From: Gigantopelta aegis
Lineage: Eukaryota > Mollusca > Gastropoda > Neomphalida > Peltospiridae
Reading direction: 5' to 3'
DNA length: 64,000 nucleotides
NCBI RefSeq assembly: GCF_016097555.1
Contig: NC_054706.1
Span: forward strand, 22,539,929 to 22,603,928
Under the pieces are notes generated by a model. That model did no database searches. It worked only from the letters and a program-made list of their open reading frames with translations, and was not told the origin of the DNA. This document shows, piece by piece, positions 11,902-23,331 of the stretch. A program made the translations under genes and the position numbers. Every line of letters starts with the position of its first letter. Positions within the stretch are counted from its first letter, which is position 1.

Positions 11902-12040
11902 GGTCCGTGCTTATAAAACTTAAAGTCTAGACTTTAGTAAAGTCCAGACTTTAACGTAATGCTATTTGAATGGTGTTGCCATGACGTTAAAGTCTGGACT
12001 TTATTAAAGTCTAGACTTTATGGTTTATAAGCACGGGGAC
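11902..12040. mobile_element. Palindromic MITE with visible empty site
   Basis: Arms of about 55 bp ('gtgcttataaaacttaaagt' against 'actttatggtttataagcac') fold onto each other around a 25-bp loop. Unit A reads straight through at 3339-3344 ('cacc AG atc'), while unit B has AG on both sides of the element. It therefore inserted after the duplication. No coding capacity. Confidence 0.88.
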
Positions 12041-12054
12041 AGATCTCATCTGTT

Positions 12055-12055
<1 letters not shown>

Positions 12056-12087
<32 letters not shown>

Positions 12088-12101
12088 GGGGGGGGGGGGG
12101 T
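12056..12101. repeat. (GT)n followed by G-run
   Basis: (GT)n then about 18 G. Unit A has a different, shorter G-rich sequence at the matching place (3361-3372), so the tract changed after duplication. Confidence 0.85.
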
Positions 12102-12172
12102 TAATGATCAGAGTCGTTAGTCGTTTTAAACAATAATGTTTTATTATTTTAAGAATTATTTTGCATAGTATT

Positions 12173-12883
12173 GAAACGGACTATGCCCGTACTTGATCAA
12201 ATACAAAACGCAGTTGAATTGTAAATGTTTTATTTACAAATTAACACGGCGGAAATAGTTGCTTCGCTAATTTATAATAGGCTGCAAATATTGTCAGGTT
12301 CAGAATGAATTTATATAATTATAATATTCTGTAAGTGAAGAAATAATTATTAAGAAACAAGAAAGTATTCTTAATTGGCTGTTCTACAAATAATAATTAT
12401 GAAATAGCGAATATTTGCAACCTATTTCCGGGTTCTTTATGGTGGACTGGGTATGACGAAGATACACTGAGAATGACGTCATGTACCAGCGGACACGTAG
12501 GCAGTCAGTCACGTGGTACACTTCCACCCGTATAAAAGAGGCGGAGCACAGAGCTTTCGCTGGCTTGTGGATTCCCCAAGTCCGAAGACACACGGGAAGG
12601 ACTTAGAACCAGCAGGAATGGAATGGTCGCCAGTACACAAGGAAATGGGATGCAGATATGCATAGGAAATAAACAATTCATCGCTTATATAAAAAGGACG
12701 CACAGTACGAAAAGGCGCATGGTGCATAGGAAGCGCAGTAGAGCGCACAAGGCTGCAACAGAGGCGCAAACGAGCGCTCAAGGATGCAGTAGAGGCGCAT
12801 AGGAGCGCAAAAAGAGCGCACGGCAAAAAAGGACGCAAAAGAGTGCACGGCGAAAAAGGGCGCAAAAGGATGCAGTAGAGGCG

Positions 12884-12936
<53 letters not shown>

Positions 12937-13200
12937 CTTTCTTTCTTTCTTTCTCACTAAGACAGGATCGAAGTCGCAGTAACCCAATTGGCTAATTAAC
13001 CAGCCAATCAACATCGTTAGATAATCAACCAAGATAGGACACCACTAATTATTGCCTATTTTTTTTCAGCACTCATTGGTCCAATCCAGCCAATCACGGA
13101 TCAAGAAGCCTACTATACCTAACTGTAAATAAACTGCACGAATTTGTCTTTGCACCCGCACCATGTTTTTTATTTTTTTATCACTGATGCATTCCATCCT
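12173..13200 (+). promoter_or_regulatory. TATA-box/poly-T segment, possible solo LTR or old promoter
   Basis: 'ccgtataaaagaggcggagc' at 12529-12548 is a strong TATA-like site. Downstream are degenerate GCGCA-rich units (about 12700-12885), a poly-T run of about 50 (12887-12936) then (CTTT)n, CCAAT-like 'gccaatcaac', and AATAAA in 'ctgtaaataaactgcacg' (about 13122-13139). TATA box followed by AATAAA about 0.6 kb later could be an LTR, but I find no matching partner or clear target duplication. No real ORF starts here. Confidence 0.3.
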
Positions 13201-14045
13201 AGCTAACTAAGGTAAGTCAACTAGGGTTCCAGAAGCAAAGACATGCAGGAAAACAGATACCCAACTATCCAGATAGTCTGAAGACAAACCAAGTAAGCCT
13301 ACTAAAATCCTATATTTAGGGGGCGGGAATCAAAATTCTTCAAACTAAGTACCTAGATCGGTGCATATATGTATACAATTGCTACTTGCCACCGTTAGTT
13401 TCGTTTTATTGCATTGGTAATAAAGTTAAGTATGCCAAGCACTAGGCTTTTAAAGCAATACCTACAGTGCTACACTATAAGGGTTTAACCCTTCAAATTA
13501 GATAGCTAGGCTAGTTTAACTCCCCCTCCGTCATTGTATTCAATGCTATACAAGGACGGAGGGGGATGGGTGGTCATGAATGACCGTTGAACTCACTAGA
13601 ATAGGGACTTAAGACAATAGGTACAACCGTAACACAAAACTAGGATTCACAAACAGACTACACGCTCACTGCATCAGTACACAGGGTGCATTGACTAATG
13701 ATAACAATGTACCCGCCCCCATTTAATGGTCCAGCACGTACTCTAATAAGGAACCGGACAAAAAAATACCGTTCCGAGTACACAATTGCAATGCACCCGG
13801 GGGAAGCTGAACAAAAGAATATCGGCCTCCCCCACCCAAACACCCAATACTTGCTGCTGGTAATAACATGGTACTTGGTGATGCCTCGACCAGAAGCGGT
13901 CAGGCCCTTTATAAGGGCCCTATGGGCAACCACAGCATCGTAAAGGTCTAAAATGAACGAGCTACTCTCGATTCACTAATATCAAAACCTATATTAGCTT
14001 GGCCATTTACCTTTCGACCGACCGTTCAAAATTGCGCCAAATTCA
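13201..14045. other. Unassigned stretch with a short hairpin
   Basis: No gene recognised. Short open frames exist (for example 13698-13943) with no known motif. 'ctccccctccgtc' at about 13520 pairs with 'gacggagggggat' at about 13555, giving a 13-bp stem around a 22-base loop. Confidence 0.5.
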
Positions 14046-14049
14046 CTCA

Positions 14050-14189
14050 ATCAAAATTGCGCACCCTTTTCTCTTTGGCATTTAACTGCTCCATTCAAAT
14101 TCCATAGCACCACCACCACCCCCACCCGCCTGCTACCGATTTGATCGGGCTGCTGGTGCTCACTTGCACCTGCCAGTGCAGGCGGTCCC

Positions 14190-14231
<42 letters not shown>

Positions 14232-14345
14232 ACCTTTCCTGTCATGGACGGAGGAGCCGGCCAAGGCCGGCTCTTGTGCCCACGACAGGCGTGCGCTACA
14301 ACAGCTTGTTCTGAATGTGCACGTAAAACCCTATGACATGACATG
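14050..14345 (+). repeat. Dispersed repeat with poly-C tract and (GACAT)n tail
   Basis: Holds about 42 C (14190-14231), 'cttgtgcccacgacaggcgt', 'acaagcttgttctgaatgtg'-type sequence and a tail of 'catgacatgacatgacatg'. The reverse copy at 22185-22345 shares both flanks of the C/G tract. A microsatellite tail at one end suggests a non-LTR element 3' end. Confidence 0.65.
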
Positions 14346-14646
14346 ACATGAGCTTTCGCTCATTTTCCCGCCGATACTGTTAGGAGTAACACGTGAGCTT
14401 AAACCGGATAGACTTAGGAGCTGTTTTGGAACTTTGGACTAAGATAAGTGAACTTAATTCTTATTAGCTTTTGCATTTTGAAATTTTGTGTTCATATTTT
14501 CAGAATAGACGTAGATTACTATAGTTTTGTGTCATTTTTTAATACTGAATTTAGAGTGTTGGGCTGCATAATTATTTTAGCATTCCTCCAATACTTGAAT
14601 AACCTAAATCTCTGTAGCAAAATTCTTGAACAACCGAATATAAAAA

Positions 14647-16856
14647 ATGGAAGCCATTTCAGTTAACCCCACAGTTAGCCAGGAGCAAGGGCCTAGCCCC
14701 ATGATTCCCGAGAGTAGCCAAGTAAGCCAGGTGCTTGATAGTAATGTAGCGACGGACTCACCTAAGTCCCCTATCCCCCCACCCTCACCACTGACTAAGA
14801 CCACGACCACCAAACCACGGGTCGCCGACGTGGAGGCGTATTTCGTAGGTGCGGGCACTGACCAGTACATACACCCGGACGTTGAGTTTGTCCCCACGTG
14901 TCCCAAATTGCGGGCGGTCGACCTAGCAATCAAGTTGGCCCTCCGATCTGCCCCCGATGGCACACCCAACACCCCAAAAAGTGCCACCAAACGATACCTA
15001 GAGATAAGCTCAGATGAGGACGAGGAGATCGAGGTGGTGAACGATGTTCACCCTGAAGTAGAGTTAAAGAATAAATTTCAGGTGCTAGGGAAAAAACCCC
15101 ATGCTACTAAAGCACTAAAAAGAGCAAAGAAAAACAACAACCCAGCCCCCTCACCCAAAGCCGATAACATTCCAGGCCTTAGACAAGTCTTATTCAACGG
15201 TAACAACCCAACATTGTACCAGTACATTTACTGGAAACAGGCCATAACTAATATGCTGGAAGAAAAATCAGAGAACAATATAACAGACGTGTTGTACCAC
15301 ACTAGGCTGTCAAATGGTGATACCTTTATTAAAGGCGAGGAAGAGGCGCTCAACAACCTGAATAGTTTATTCAAAATAAACGCCGATCCTCACTCTGAGG
15401 AACCGGCTATGGTTAGGTTAACAACAGTTTCTATTCCACCAGGGACCAACCCATCTTTTATCAACGCAGCGGTCACACCAATGCCGAAAACCCCAGCATA
15501 GATTTAGGGGCTAACATACATGATAGGCTAAACATAGCATTCAATACCCCCAAACCTTCCTGTCGAAGGAAAATAAACTTTAGCTTAAACTGTGACCAGG
15601 CCACCCAAACAGGTTTAGCCACTTCAAACGGCTCGAGCCAGACAGTCGCTACGGATCCGGAAAGTACAAAATCCGCCGTGAAATCAACTCCGACAGTCAG
15701 TCCACAAGTAACAAACGCGGATTCGAACAAAGGCACAGAGCCCTGCTTAAAAAAACCTCAACAAAGCCAGAGTACGGAACCCACGGCAGATGTCTCAGGA
15801 GCTATGAAAATCACCGCGTCCGCCGCAAAAACAAAGATAGGCAATCCCTCTCCCACTAGCCTGGCCACTGAGCCTCAACTAATCTCCACGCCCTCAAACA
15901 GCCAGCCAATTGTTATTACACCATTTAGGACTGTCAATAACAAGAAAAACAACAAACGAAAAGTCAGGAGCCCTGAATTAATTGTTAAAATACCAACTGC
16001 TAAGGATTTCGTAAAAAATCTAAATGTTGAACAGCCAACAAAAAAAACTAAAAATGTAGGACCAAGCGAGGCGCCCAAAACCGGTTCACAGCCAGGTCCC
16101 CAAACTCCAGGGCCTTTCTACAAGGAAATTCCAGTTAAAGCTGGGGGACTCAGACAGTCCCAACCTCAAATTAACAGGGAACCCCCAGCCCCCGCCACAA
16201 CAACTGGAAACACCCCAACCCCTCTCAGCACCAAGTGGATTATCAAACTAAATCCCCTCCCAGCAGAAGCGACCACATTGAACACGCTCAGAAGGGATAA
16301 CCCACACTTGAACCTGAGGGAGGCGACCACTTGGTCAAATGGGTATGTCTTAATAGCTGCTTCAATCAGCAATACTGACCAGCGCATATGCGTTCAAGGG
16401 CGCCATTACCAGCTCACGCCCTATGAACGTAAGCCCAGTAAATGTTTCCACTGTCAGCAGTGGGGACATAGTGCGGCTAAGTGCCGCCATCACAGAGAAC
16501 TTCCCACCTGTCACAGGTGTGGACAGAAACATGAAAGATCATCACGCAACTCACCCTGTACCAGACCTGTGCAATGCCCTAACTGCCTTAGCCGGCACAT
16601 GGCTCACGACACCAGATGCCACCACTACCAGAAGGCGCTTCGCAAATTAAACAGAACTAGCGAACAAACAAATAAACCAGGCAACCAAAAAACTTTTAGC
16701 GTTAAGTCAGTTCCTACAGTTAATCAAAACTGCTCCTATGCAGAAAAACTAAAAACCAACTCACCGTCAGAAGTTAGTGAACTCAAATCCATCATTCAAA
16801 CTCTAGTACAGGAGATATCAACATTTAAAGCTAGCCTAATTACCACCAAAAATTAA
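14647..16856 (+). pseudogene. Non-LTR retrotransposon ORF1 (zinc-knuckle protein), one frameshift
   Basis: Nucleic-acid-binding ORF1 of a LINE of the Jockey/I type. The reading starts at ATG 14647 and runs to 15501; from about 15480 the other frame stays open to 16856, so a single frameshift splits a protein of roughly 735 residues. Seen: a long Pro/Ser/Thr/Lys-rich low-complexity N-terminus, a folded block before the fingers ('WIIKLNPLPAEA' onward), then three cysteine/histidine clusters: 'CFHCQQWGHSAAKC' (CX2CX4HX4C), 'CHRCGQKHERSSRNSPC' and 'CPNCLSRHMAHDTRC'. Its C-terminus is 'SELKSIIQTLVQEIS', probably a coiled coil. ORF2 follows after about 50 bp. Base composition is less AT-rich than the flanks. 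Clade is inferred from layout, not from an RT tree. Confidence 0.85.
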
Positions 16857-16908
16857 CCTAATTAAATCTAAAAATAACTAAAAACGTAAAAAACATCAGG
16901 CCAGCGTC

Positions 16909-18172
16909 ATGGGAGACAAGTCTCCATACGCCCCCGCTAATAATTCAAACATAGGAAATAAGGGCCTTAGCGTTCTCCAGTGGAACGCTAAAGGCCTCCA
17001 TTCAATGGGACATGGTGCCGAACTCATTCAACTCATTAGCACTAGCAACATCAAGCCAGATATAATTTGCCTGCAAGAAACTTGGCTAGGAATCGGCACT
17101 AAAGATAAAAAAAAAAAAAAAAAAAGTATTTAAAATTCCAGGATATACAAATTATTATAAAAATAGAGAAAATAGTACTAGAGGTGGAATAGCCACTCTA
17201 ATTAAAAATACCATACCGCATACCGAAATTAAATATGATTCTGTTAATAAAAACTTAGAAGTCCTAGGACTTACTATACAAAACGATAAAATGCCTATTG
17301 ATATCATCAATGTTTATAGCCCACCTGGAACAGCCCATAATCAACTAACGTTAAGAGATTACAATAAACTCATAAACTCAAACAATAACTTAATTCTTGT
17401 AGGAGATTTTAATTGTCATAGCACACTGTGGGGAGGTCTGCACTCCGACGCACAGGGAGACATACTAGAGGAATTCATCAATACACACAATCTAGTATGT
17501 CTCAACGATGGCAGTACTACTTTTATACATGACTATCTGGGCACATCCGCCATCGACCTAACTATCACCTCTAACAATATAGGTGCAAACGCCCAATGGG
17601 AGGTGTTAGAAGCTCTCAATAGCGACCACCTCCCCATTCTAACCAGCTATAAATGTAATACTACTTATACAGAAGAAGAAAAATGTATACCTAAATTTAA
17701 ATTTAATAAAGCTAACTGGGCTGGCTTTACAAGCGACTGTAGCAAAATTAAGTTAGAAAATAGCCTAAACATTGACGACGCCACTAATAAACTTACTAAT
17801 AAAATAATAGAAATAGCTGAAAAGAATATTCCTAAAACTAAACCGTTCAATAAAAATAGACCAGTTAACTGGTGGACGGACGAAATTAAATCCAAATGCG
17901 GCTTTAGGAACAGGATGCGTAAACTTTATAAAAAAACAGGGAAACAAGACTATCACACTAAATATAAAATAGCCAAAAACGAAGTAGGTAAGCTTATCAT
18001 CAATGCTAAACAAGCCAGCTGGCATAAATTTTGCGGTGAAATTAACAATAGAACATCCATAAGAGAAATGTGGAAAAAAATTAAGGCTATTCAAGGACAA
18101 CGCGCTAATTCCACAGTCCTTCAAAAACATAAAACAGCAACTACTAATAAACAAAAGGCCGACCTTCTCCAC
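16909..18172 (+). pseudogene. Non-LTR retrotransposon ORF2, endonuclease domain, truncated before RT
   Basis: Apurinic-like (EEP) endonuclease of the same LINE, which nicks target DNA to prime reverse transcription. Motifs in order: 'LQWNAKG', 'CLQETW', then after a frameshift 'GGIATLIK', 'NVYSPPG', 'GDFNCHSTLWG', 'AIDLTIT' and 'SDHLPI', which supply the expected Asn, Glu, Asp/Asn and catalytic His. The frame breaks at an A-run of about 18 (17107-17125). After the endonuclease the linker ('RPVNWWTDEI', 'RNRMRKLYKK') is present, but the reverse transcriptase is missing: at about 18172 the sequence changes abruptly into satellite DNA. Confidence 0.87.
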
Positions 18173-21098
18173 GTAACATACACATGCAAACATGTATGGA
18201 AGTAACCCAGGCAGTAACTTCCAGCAATGTTCATGTACATCCATTGTAGAGGTACCCGTGACATACACATGTAAACATGTATGGAACTAACCCAGGCAGT
18301 AACTTCCAACAATGTTCATGTACATCCATTATAGAGGAACCCGTAACACACACATGTAAACATGTATGGAAGTAATTACCCAGGCAGTAACTTCCAGCAA
18401 TGTTCATGTACATCCATTGTAGAGGTACCCGTGACATACACATGTAAACATGTATGGAGGTAACCCAGGCAGTAACTTCCAGCAATGTTCATGTACATCC
18501 ATTGTAGAGGTACCCGTGACATACACATGTAAACATGTATGGAACTAACCCAGGCAGTAACTTCCAGCAATGTTCATGTACATCCATTATAGAGGAACCC
18601 GTAACACACACATGTAAACATGTATGGAAGTAATTACCCAGGCAGTAACTTCCAGCAATGTTCATGTACATCCATTATAGAGGTACCCGTGACATACACA
18701 TGTAAACATGTATGGAAGTAACCCAGGCAGTAACTTCCAGCAATGTTCATGTACATCCATTATAGAGGTACCCGTGACATACACATGTAAACATGTATGG
18801 AACTAACCCAGGCAGTAACTTCCAGCAATGTTCATGTACATCCATTATAGAGGTACCCGTGACATACACATGTAAACATGTATGGAAGTAAGTTCAAGTA
18901 ACCCAGGTAGTAACTTCCAGCAATGTTCATGTACATGTCCATTATAGAGGTACCCGTGACATAAACATGTAAACATGTATGGAAGTAACCCAGGCAGTAA
19001 CTTCCAGCAATGTTCATGTACATCCATTGTAGAGGTACACGTAACATACACATGCAAACATGTATGGAACTAACCCAGGCAGTAACTTCCAGCAATGTTC
19101 ATGTACATCCATTGTAGAGGTACCCGTAACACACACATGTAAACATGTATGGAACTAACCCAGGCAGTAATTTCCAGCAATGTTCATGTACATCCATTAT
19201 AGAGGAACCCGTAACACACACATGTAAACATGTATGGAACTAACCCAGGCAGTAACTTCCAGCAATGTTCATGTACATCAATTGTAGAGGTACACGTAAC
19301 ATACACATGCAAACATGTATGGAAGTAACCCAAGCAGTAACTTCCAGCACTGTTCATGTATATCCATTATAGAGGAACCCGTAACACACACATGTAAACA
19401 TGTATGGAAGTAATTACCCAGGCAGTAACTTCCAGCAATGTTCATGTACATCCATTGTAGAGGTACACGTAACATACACATGTAAACATGTATGGAAGTA
19501 ACCCAGGCAGTAACTTCTAGCAATGTTCATGTATATCCATTATAGAGGAACCCGTAACACACACATGTAAACATGTATGGAAGTAATTACCCAGGCAGTA
19601 ACTTCCAGCAATGTTCATGTACATCCATTGTAGAGGTACACGTAACATACACATGTAAACATGTATGGAAGTAACCCAGGCAGTAACTTCCAGCAATGTT
19701 CATGTACATCCATTGTAGAGGTACCCGTAACACACACATGTAAACATGTATGGAAGTAACCCAGGCAGTAACTTCTAGCAATGTTCATGTATATCCATTA
19801 TAGAGGAACCCGTAACACACACATGTAAACATGTATGGAAGTAATTACCCAGGCAGTAACTTCCAGCAATGTTCATGTACATCCATTGTAGAGGTACACG
19901 TAACATACACATGTAAACATGTATGGAAGTAACCCAGGCAGTAACTTCTAGCAATGTTCATGTATATCCATTATAGAGGAACACGTAACACACACATGTA
20001 AACATGTATGGAAGTAATTACCCAGGCAGTAACTTCCAGCAATGTTCATGTACATCCATTGTAGAGGTACACGTAACATACACATGTAAACATGTATGGA
20101 AGTAACCCAGGCAGTAACTTCTAGCAATGTTCATGTATATCCATTATAGAGGAACCCGTAACACACACATGTAAACATGTATGGAAGTAATTACCCAGGC
20201 AGTAACTTCCAGCAATGTTCATGTACATCCATTGTAGAGGTACACGTAACATACACATGTAAACATGTATGGAAGTAACCCAGGCAGTAACTTCCAGCAA
20301 TGTTCATGTACATCCAGTGTAGAGGTACCCGTAACACACACATGTAAACATGTATAGAAGTAACCCAGGCAGTAACTTCTAGCAATGTTCATGTATATCC
20401 ATTATAGAGGAACCCGTAACACACACATGTAAACATGTATGGAAGTAATTACCTAGGCAGTAACTTCCAGCAATGTTCATGTACATCCATTGTAGAGGTA
20501 CACGTAACATACACATGTAAACATGTATGGAAGTAAGCAGTAACTTCCAGCACTGTTCATGTATAACTGGTTCAACAAAGGCCATGGTTTGTGCTATCCT
20601 GCCTGTGGGAAGCGCAAATAAAAGATCCCTTGCTGCCTGTCGTAAAAAGAGTAGCCTATGTGGCGACAGCGGGTTTCCTCTAAAAACAGTGTCAGAATGA
20701 CCATATGTTTGACGTCCAATAGCCGATGATAAGATAAAAAATCAATGTGCTCTAGCGGCGTCGTTAAATAAAACAAACCTTTTTTTTTGTTCATGTATAT
20801 CCATTATAGAGGAACCCGTAACACACACATGTAAACATGTATGGAAGTAATTACCCAAGCAGTAACTTCCAGCAATGTTCATGTATATCCATTGTAGAGG
20901 AACCCGTAACACACACATGTAAACATGTATGGAGGTAACCCAAGCACTGTTCATGTATATCCATTGTAGAGGAACCCGTAACACACACATGTAAACATGT
21001 ATGGAAGTAATTACCCAGGCAGTAACTTCCAGCAATGTTCATGTACATCCATTATAGAGGTACACATAACATACACATGTATGTAAACATGTGTGCCT
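18172..21098. repeat. Satellite of 85/89-bp units
   Basis: About thirty copies of a unit with 'acatgtaaacatgtatgg', 'cccaggcagtaacttccagc' and 'gttcatgtacatccattgta'. Units are about 85 bp, or about 89 bp when they carry 'ggaagtaattaccc'. From about 19400 to 20530 the two types alternate with correlated variants ('cttctagc' with 'gtatatcc'), a higher-order pattern. A SINE splits the array at 20566-20787. Each unit contains the palindromic ACATGTAAACATGT core. Minus-strand frames through it are repeat artefacts. Confidence 0.95.
20566..20787 (+). mobile_element. SINE inserted into the satellite, with 12-bp target duplication
   Basis: 5'-truncated family-1-type SINE ('actggttcaacaaaggccat' to 'cgtcgttaaataaaacaaac' plus T-run). 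Satellite sequence TGTTCATGTATA occurs at 20554-20565 and again at 20788-20799, and the array resumes in register afterwards. Confidence 0.93.
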
Positions 21099-22184
21099 AT
21101 TACTGATTAAACCATCTTCCTTGCTCAGTATTTTTACAATGTTTGCAAACAAATAATTTCAAATTACTTGTACAGAACAAGAATACAACATGTACAGAAT
21201 GTTCACCTGCATTTACGATGTACAGGTCAACATTTGTACAGAATGTTCACCTGCATTAACGATGTACAGGTCTACATGTGTACAGGTAACTGACAGACCA
21301 GACTGCACATCAGCTGATCATGTTCTGTCGCTCACCTTCCTGCATCTCAGACTAAACAAAGCACAACTCTCTACCCATCTCCACACAGGCAAGGCAGTCT
21401 TTACTATGAGCTAAATCAAGGCAGCCTGACGATAACCCCTCCTAAAATAATTATAGGCAAGCAATCACATGGAGTTTCAAATAAAATTTACTGAAATGTT
21501 TATTTCCAGGGCATCAGTGTGCTGTTCACCTAAATCTTCATGGTGAATACTGAGGTAAGTGCAAGCAATTATTCCCCTTTTCCGACGAAGACTGGTAAAA
21601 GATAACGTATCAGTAATAAGAAAATTACAATTAAAACAATTATTATATATGCATAATGGTTCACTTCAGATGAACAGAGTTGGTAGAACATTCGTCTGAG
21701 GTGCTTGCATCGCAGGATCAAACCACCTCAGTGGATCCATTCTCCCATCAGGTTTTAACTCTGATTCAACCAGCGACCTACTGCTGGTATATCAAAGGTT
21801 ATATCATGTGTTGTCTTGTCTGTGGGGAAAGTGCATATCAAAGATCCCCTGGTAATGGAAAAATGTAGCAGGTTCGACATCCAACAGCCGATGATTAATA
21901 AAACAATGTGCTCTAGTGGTGTTGTTAAACAAAACAAACTAACTTTTAACTCTAGTCAACAAACTGTGGTTGTGGGCACTGATAGATCCATGTAACAAAC
22001 TAAAAGATTTGGACAGACTTTCTCCCGGGGTCTCGCTCACAGTGTTCACCTTCACCTTCATTTACAGTCTCAGTTTTCCTCTTTTCTCCTTTCTTTCACT
22101 CACTCAATCTCACTTCACCCCTCTTAGCTTCATCCACCCCTCACTCACACTGTTTGACCTTCACTTGCCCCCCTGGCCTCTGTC
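21099..22184. other. Flank after the satellite: small tandem duplication and a SINE
   Basis: Two 53-bp direct copies with 'gtacagaatgttcacctgca' (about 21191-21290), then unassigned sequence, then the SINE at 21665-21950 and a pyrimidine-rich stretch (22020-22180). No gene recognised. Confidence 0.6.
21665..21950 (+). mobile_element. tRNA-derived SINE, diverged
   Basis: Head 'agagttggtagaacattcgt' and B-box-like 'gcaggatcaaacc', body 'tggtatatcaaaggttat', tail 'ctctagtggtgttgttaaac'. Diverged family-1 relative. Confidence 0.75.
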
Positions 22185-22345
22185 ATGTCACAGTCATGCC
22201 ATAGGGTTTTACCTGCACATTCAGAACAAGCTGTTGTAGCGCACGCCCGTCGTGGGCACAAGAGCCGTCCATGACAGGAAAGGTATGGGGGGGGGGGGGG
22301 AGAGAGGAGGGACCACCTGCACTGGCAGGTGCAAGGGAGCACGTG
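22185..22345 (-). repeat. Reverse copy of the poly-C/(GACAT) repeat
   Basis: Matches 14050-14345 in reverse: 'gggttttacctgcacattca', 'tgtagcgcacgcccgtcgtg', a G-run (22288-22300) and 'cctgcactggcaggtgcaag'. Confidence 0.65.
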
Positions 22346-22909
22346 CCTCTGTTAACTAAAGCTGAATAAATACATTCACTCATCCCTTTTCAGCCACCCA
22401 TACACCCCTACCTTCCTTCATTTTGTTTACTCACTTCCCCTCACTATATACAAATTATAACTACTTGTGATATCAAACAAACCTTTCTCGACATTATACT
22501 AGCTGTCTGTTGGTAGAAATATTTCACATCACCATTTTCGTGATAATCCAAAAACACAAAATCAAAATAACAACACAACAATCAGTGTCCTTCAGTTCGT
22601 AGTTTACTCCGTTATACTTATATCAGAAATCAAAACCATCTTCAACACATTCTACCTAATTTCACATCTCACATACAGAGTCTGATCTGAACCAGACAAG
22701 TGGCGAAAACGGCAGAAATAACTTGCTACTTTACTTCCAAGTGTATTTGGACAGGTATATTTGACCTACTTTTGCACATTTCTTTGGTTGTTATGGCCTC
22801 AGATTACAGTTATCTTACCATTTGGTTGTCAAAAATCCGGAAATTTGACCACGCAAGTAGTCTGCTGTTTGACTGTGATTATTTCATGGCAGACAGCTAT
22901 GAAGTGGCA
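22346..22909. other. No feature seen
   Basis: AT-rich sequence without motifs I can name. The open frame at 22700-22918 has no recognisable domain. Confidence 0.5.
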
Positions 22910-22920
22910 ACTATTTGACT

Positions 22921-23304
22921 AGCCCGAGTAATCTGACTGTAAGAGAGCTAGACGGACATTCGGACATAAACACGCTCTCATTACAGTCAGAGACCAACCT
23001 ATGTCTTTTTTGGGCAATTCCTGACTACCAAACGGTAGGCAACGAGTCCCGCTCTAATACCACAACAATCCTATGTTTGACGTCAAATACCTTTACATCA
23101 ATAATTTTCGAGTTAAGTGATACAAAAAAATCCACATATTAATCACTAATACACTTACTACAGAAAGAAATCCGACAGCACCCACATTCAGGTACGCTTC
23201 GTGACACTCCGTCGCAACAATTGCAAAGCTCGGCGATCTATTTCGAGACGTAGACCACGTGATCGCGCACTGGGCGATTCCGCCTTGTGCAGCAGTTACA
23301 GGGG
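22921..23304 (+). repeat. Left terminal inverted repeat of the Pack-MULE-like element
   Basis: 384 bp, from AGCCCGAGTA to 'gcagcagttacagggg'. Pairs with 23503-23865. Confidence 0.93.
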
Positions 23305-23331
23305 CCGTCTCATATCAAGCGAAGTTACAAC

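Larger units (their letters stand above)
8255..12172 (+). repeat. Segmental duplication, unit B
   Basis: Direct tandem partner of 1-3512. Similarity stops at about 12172 ('gcatagtatt'), where unit A runs on into other DNA. The left limit falls inside a SINE, so the true start of the duplicated block could lie further left in both copies. SINE-mediated unequal exchange is a likely mechanism; this is inference. Confidence 0.88.

Noticed and set aside
12509..13032. Minus frames with poly-K or Leu/Cys-rich peptides
   Set aside because: They read through the T-run and the GCGCA repeats; low complexity, no homology.
14164..14346. Poly-proline/glycine frames over the C-run
   Set aside because: Homopolymer translation in a dispersed repeat.
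17107..17125. A-run frameshift in the LINE endonuclease as programmed frameshifting
   Set aside because: The A-run makes the break look like slippage or sequencing error; the element is already truncated, so no function need be proposed.
18121..21048. Many minus-strand open frames repeating 'MLEVTAWVSSIHVYMCM' and similar
   Set aside because: They are translations of the satellite unit, not a repeat protein; frames change with each 85/89-bp unit.
18172..21098. Could the regular array be a CRISPR array?
   Set aside because: Eukaryotic context, units are homogeneous throughout with no unique spacers, and there are no cas genes.
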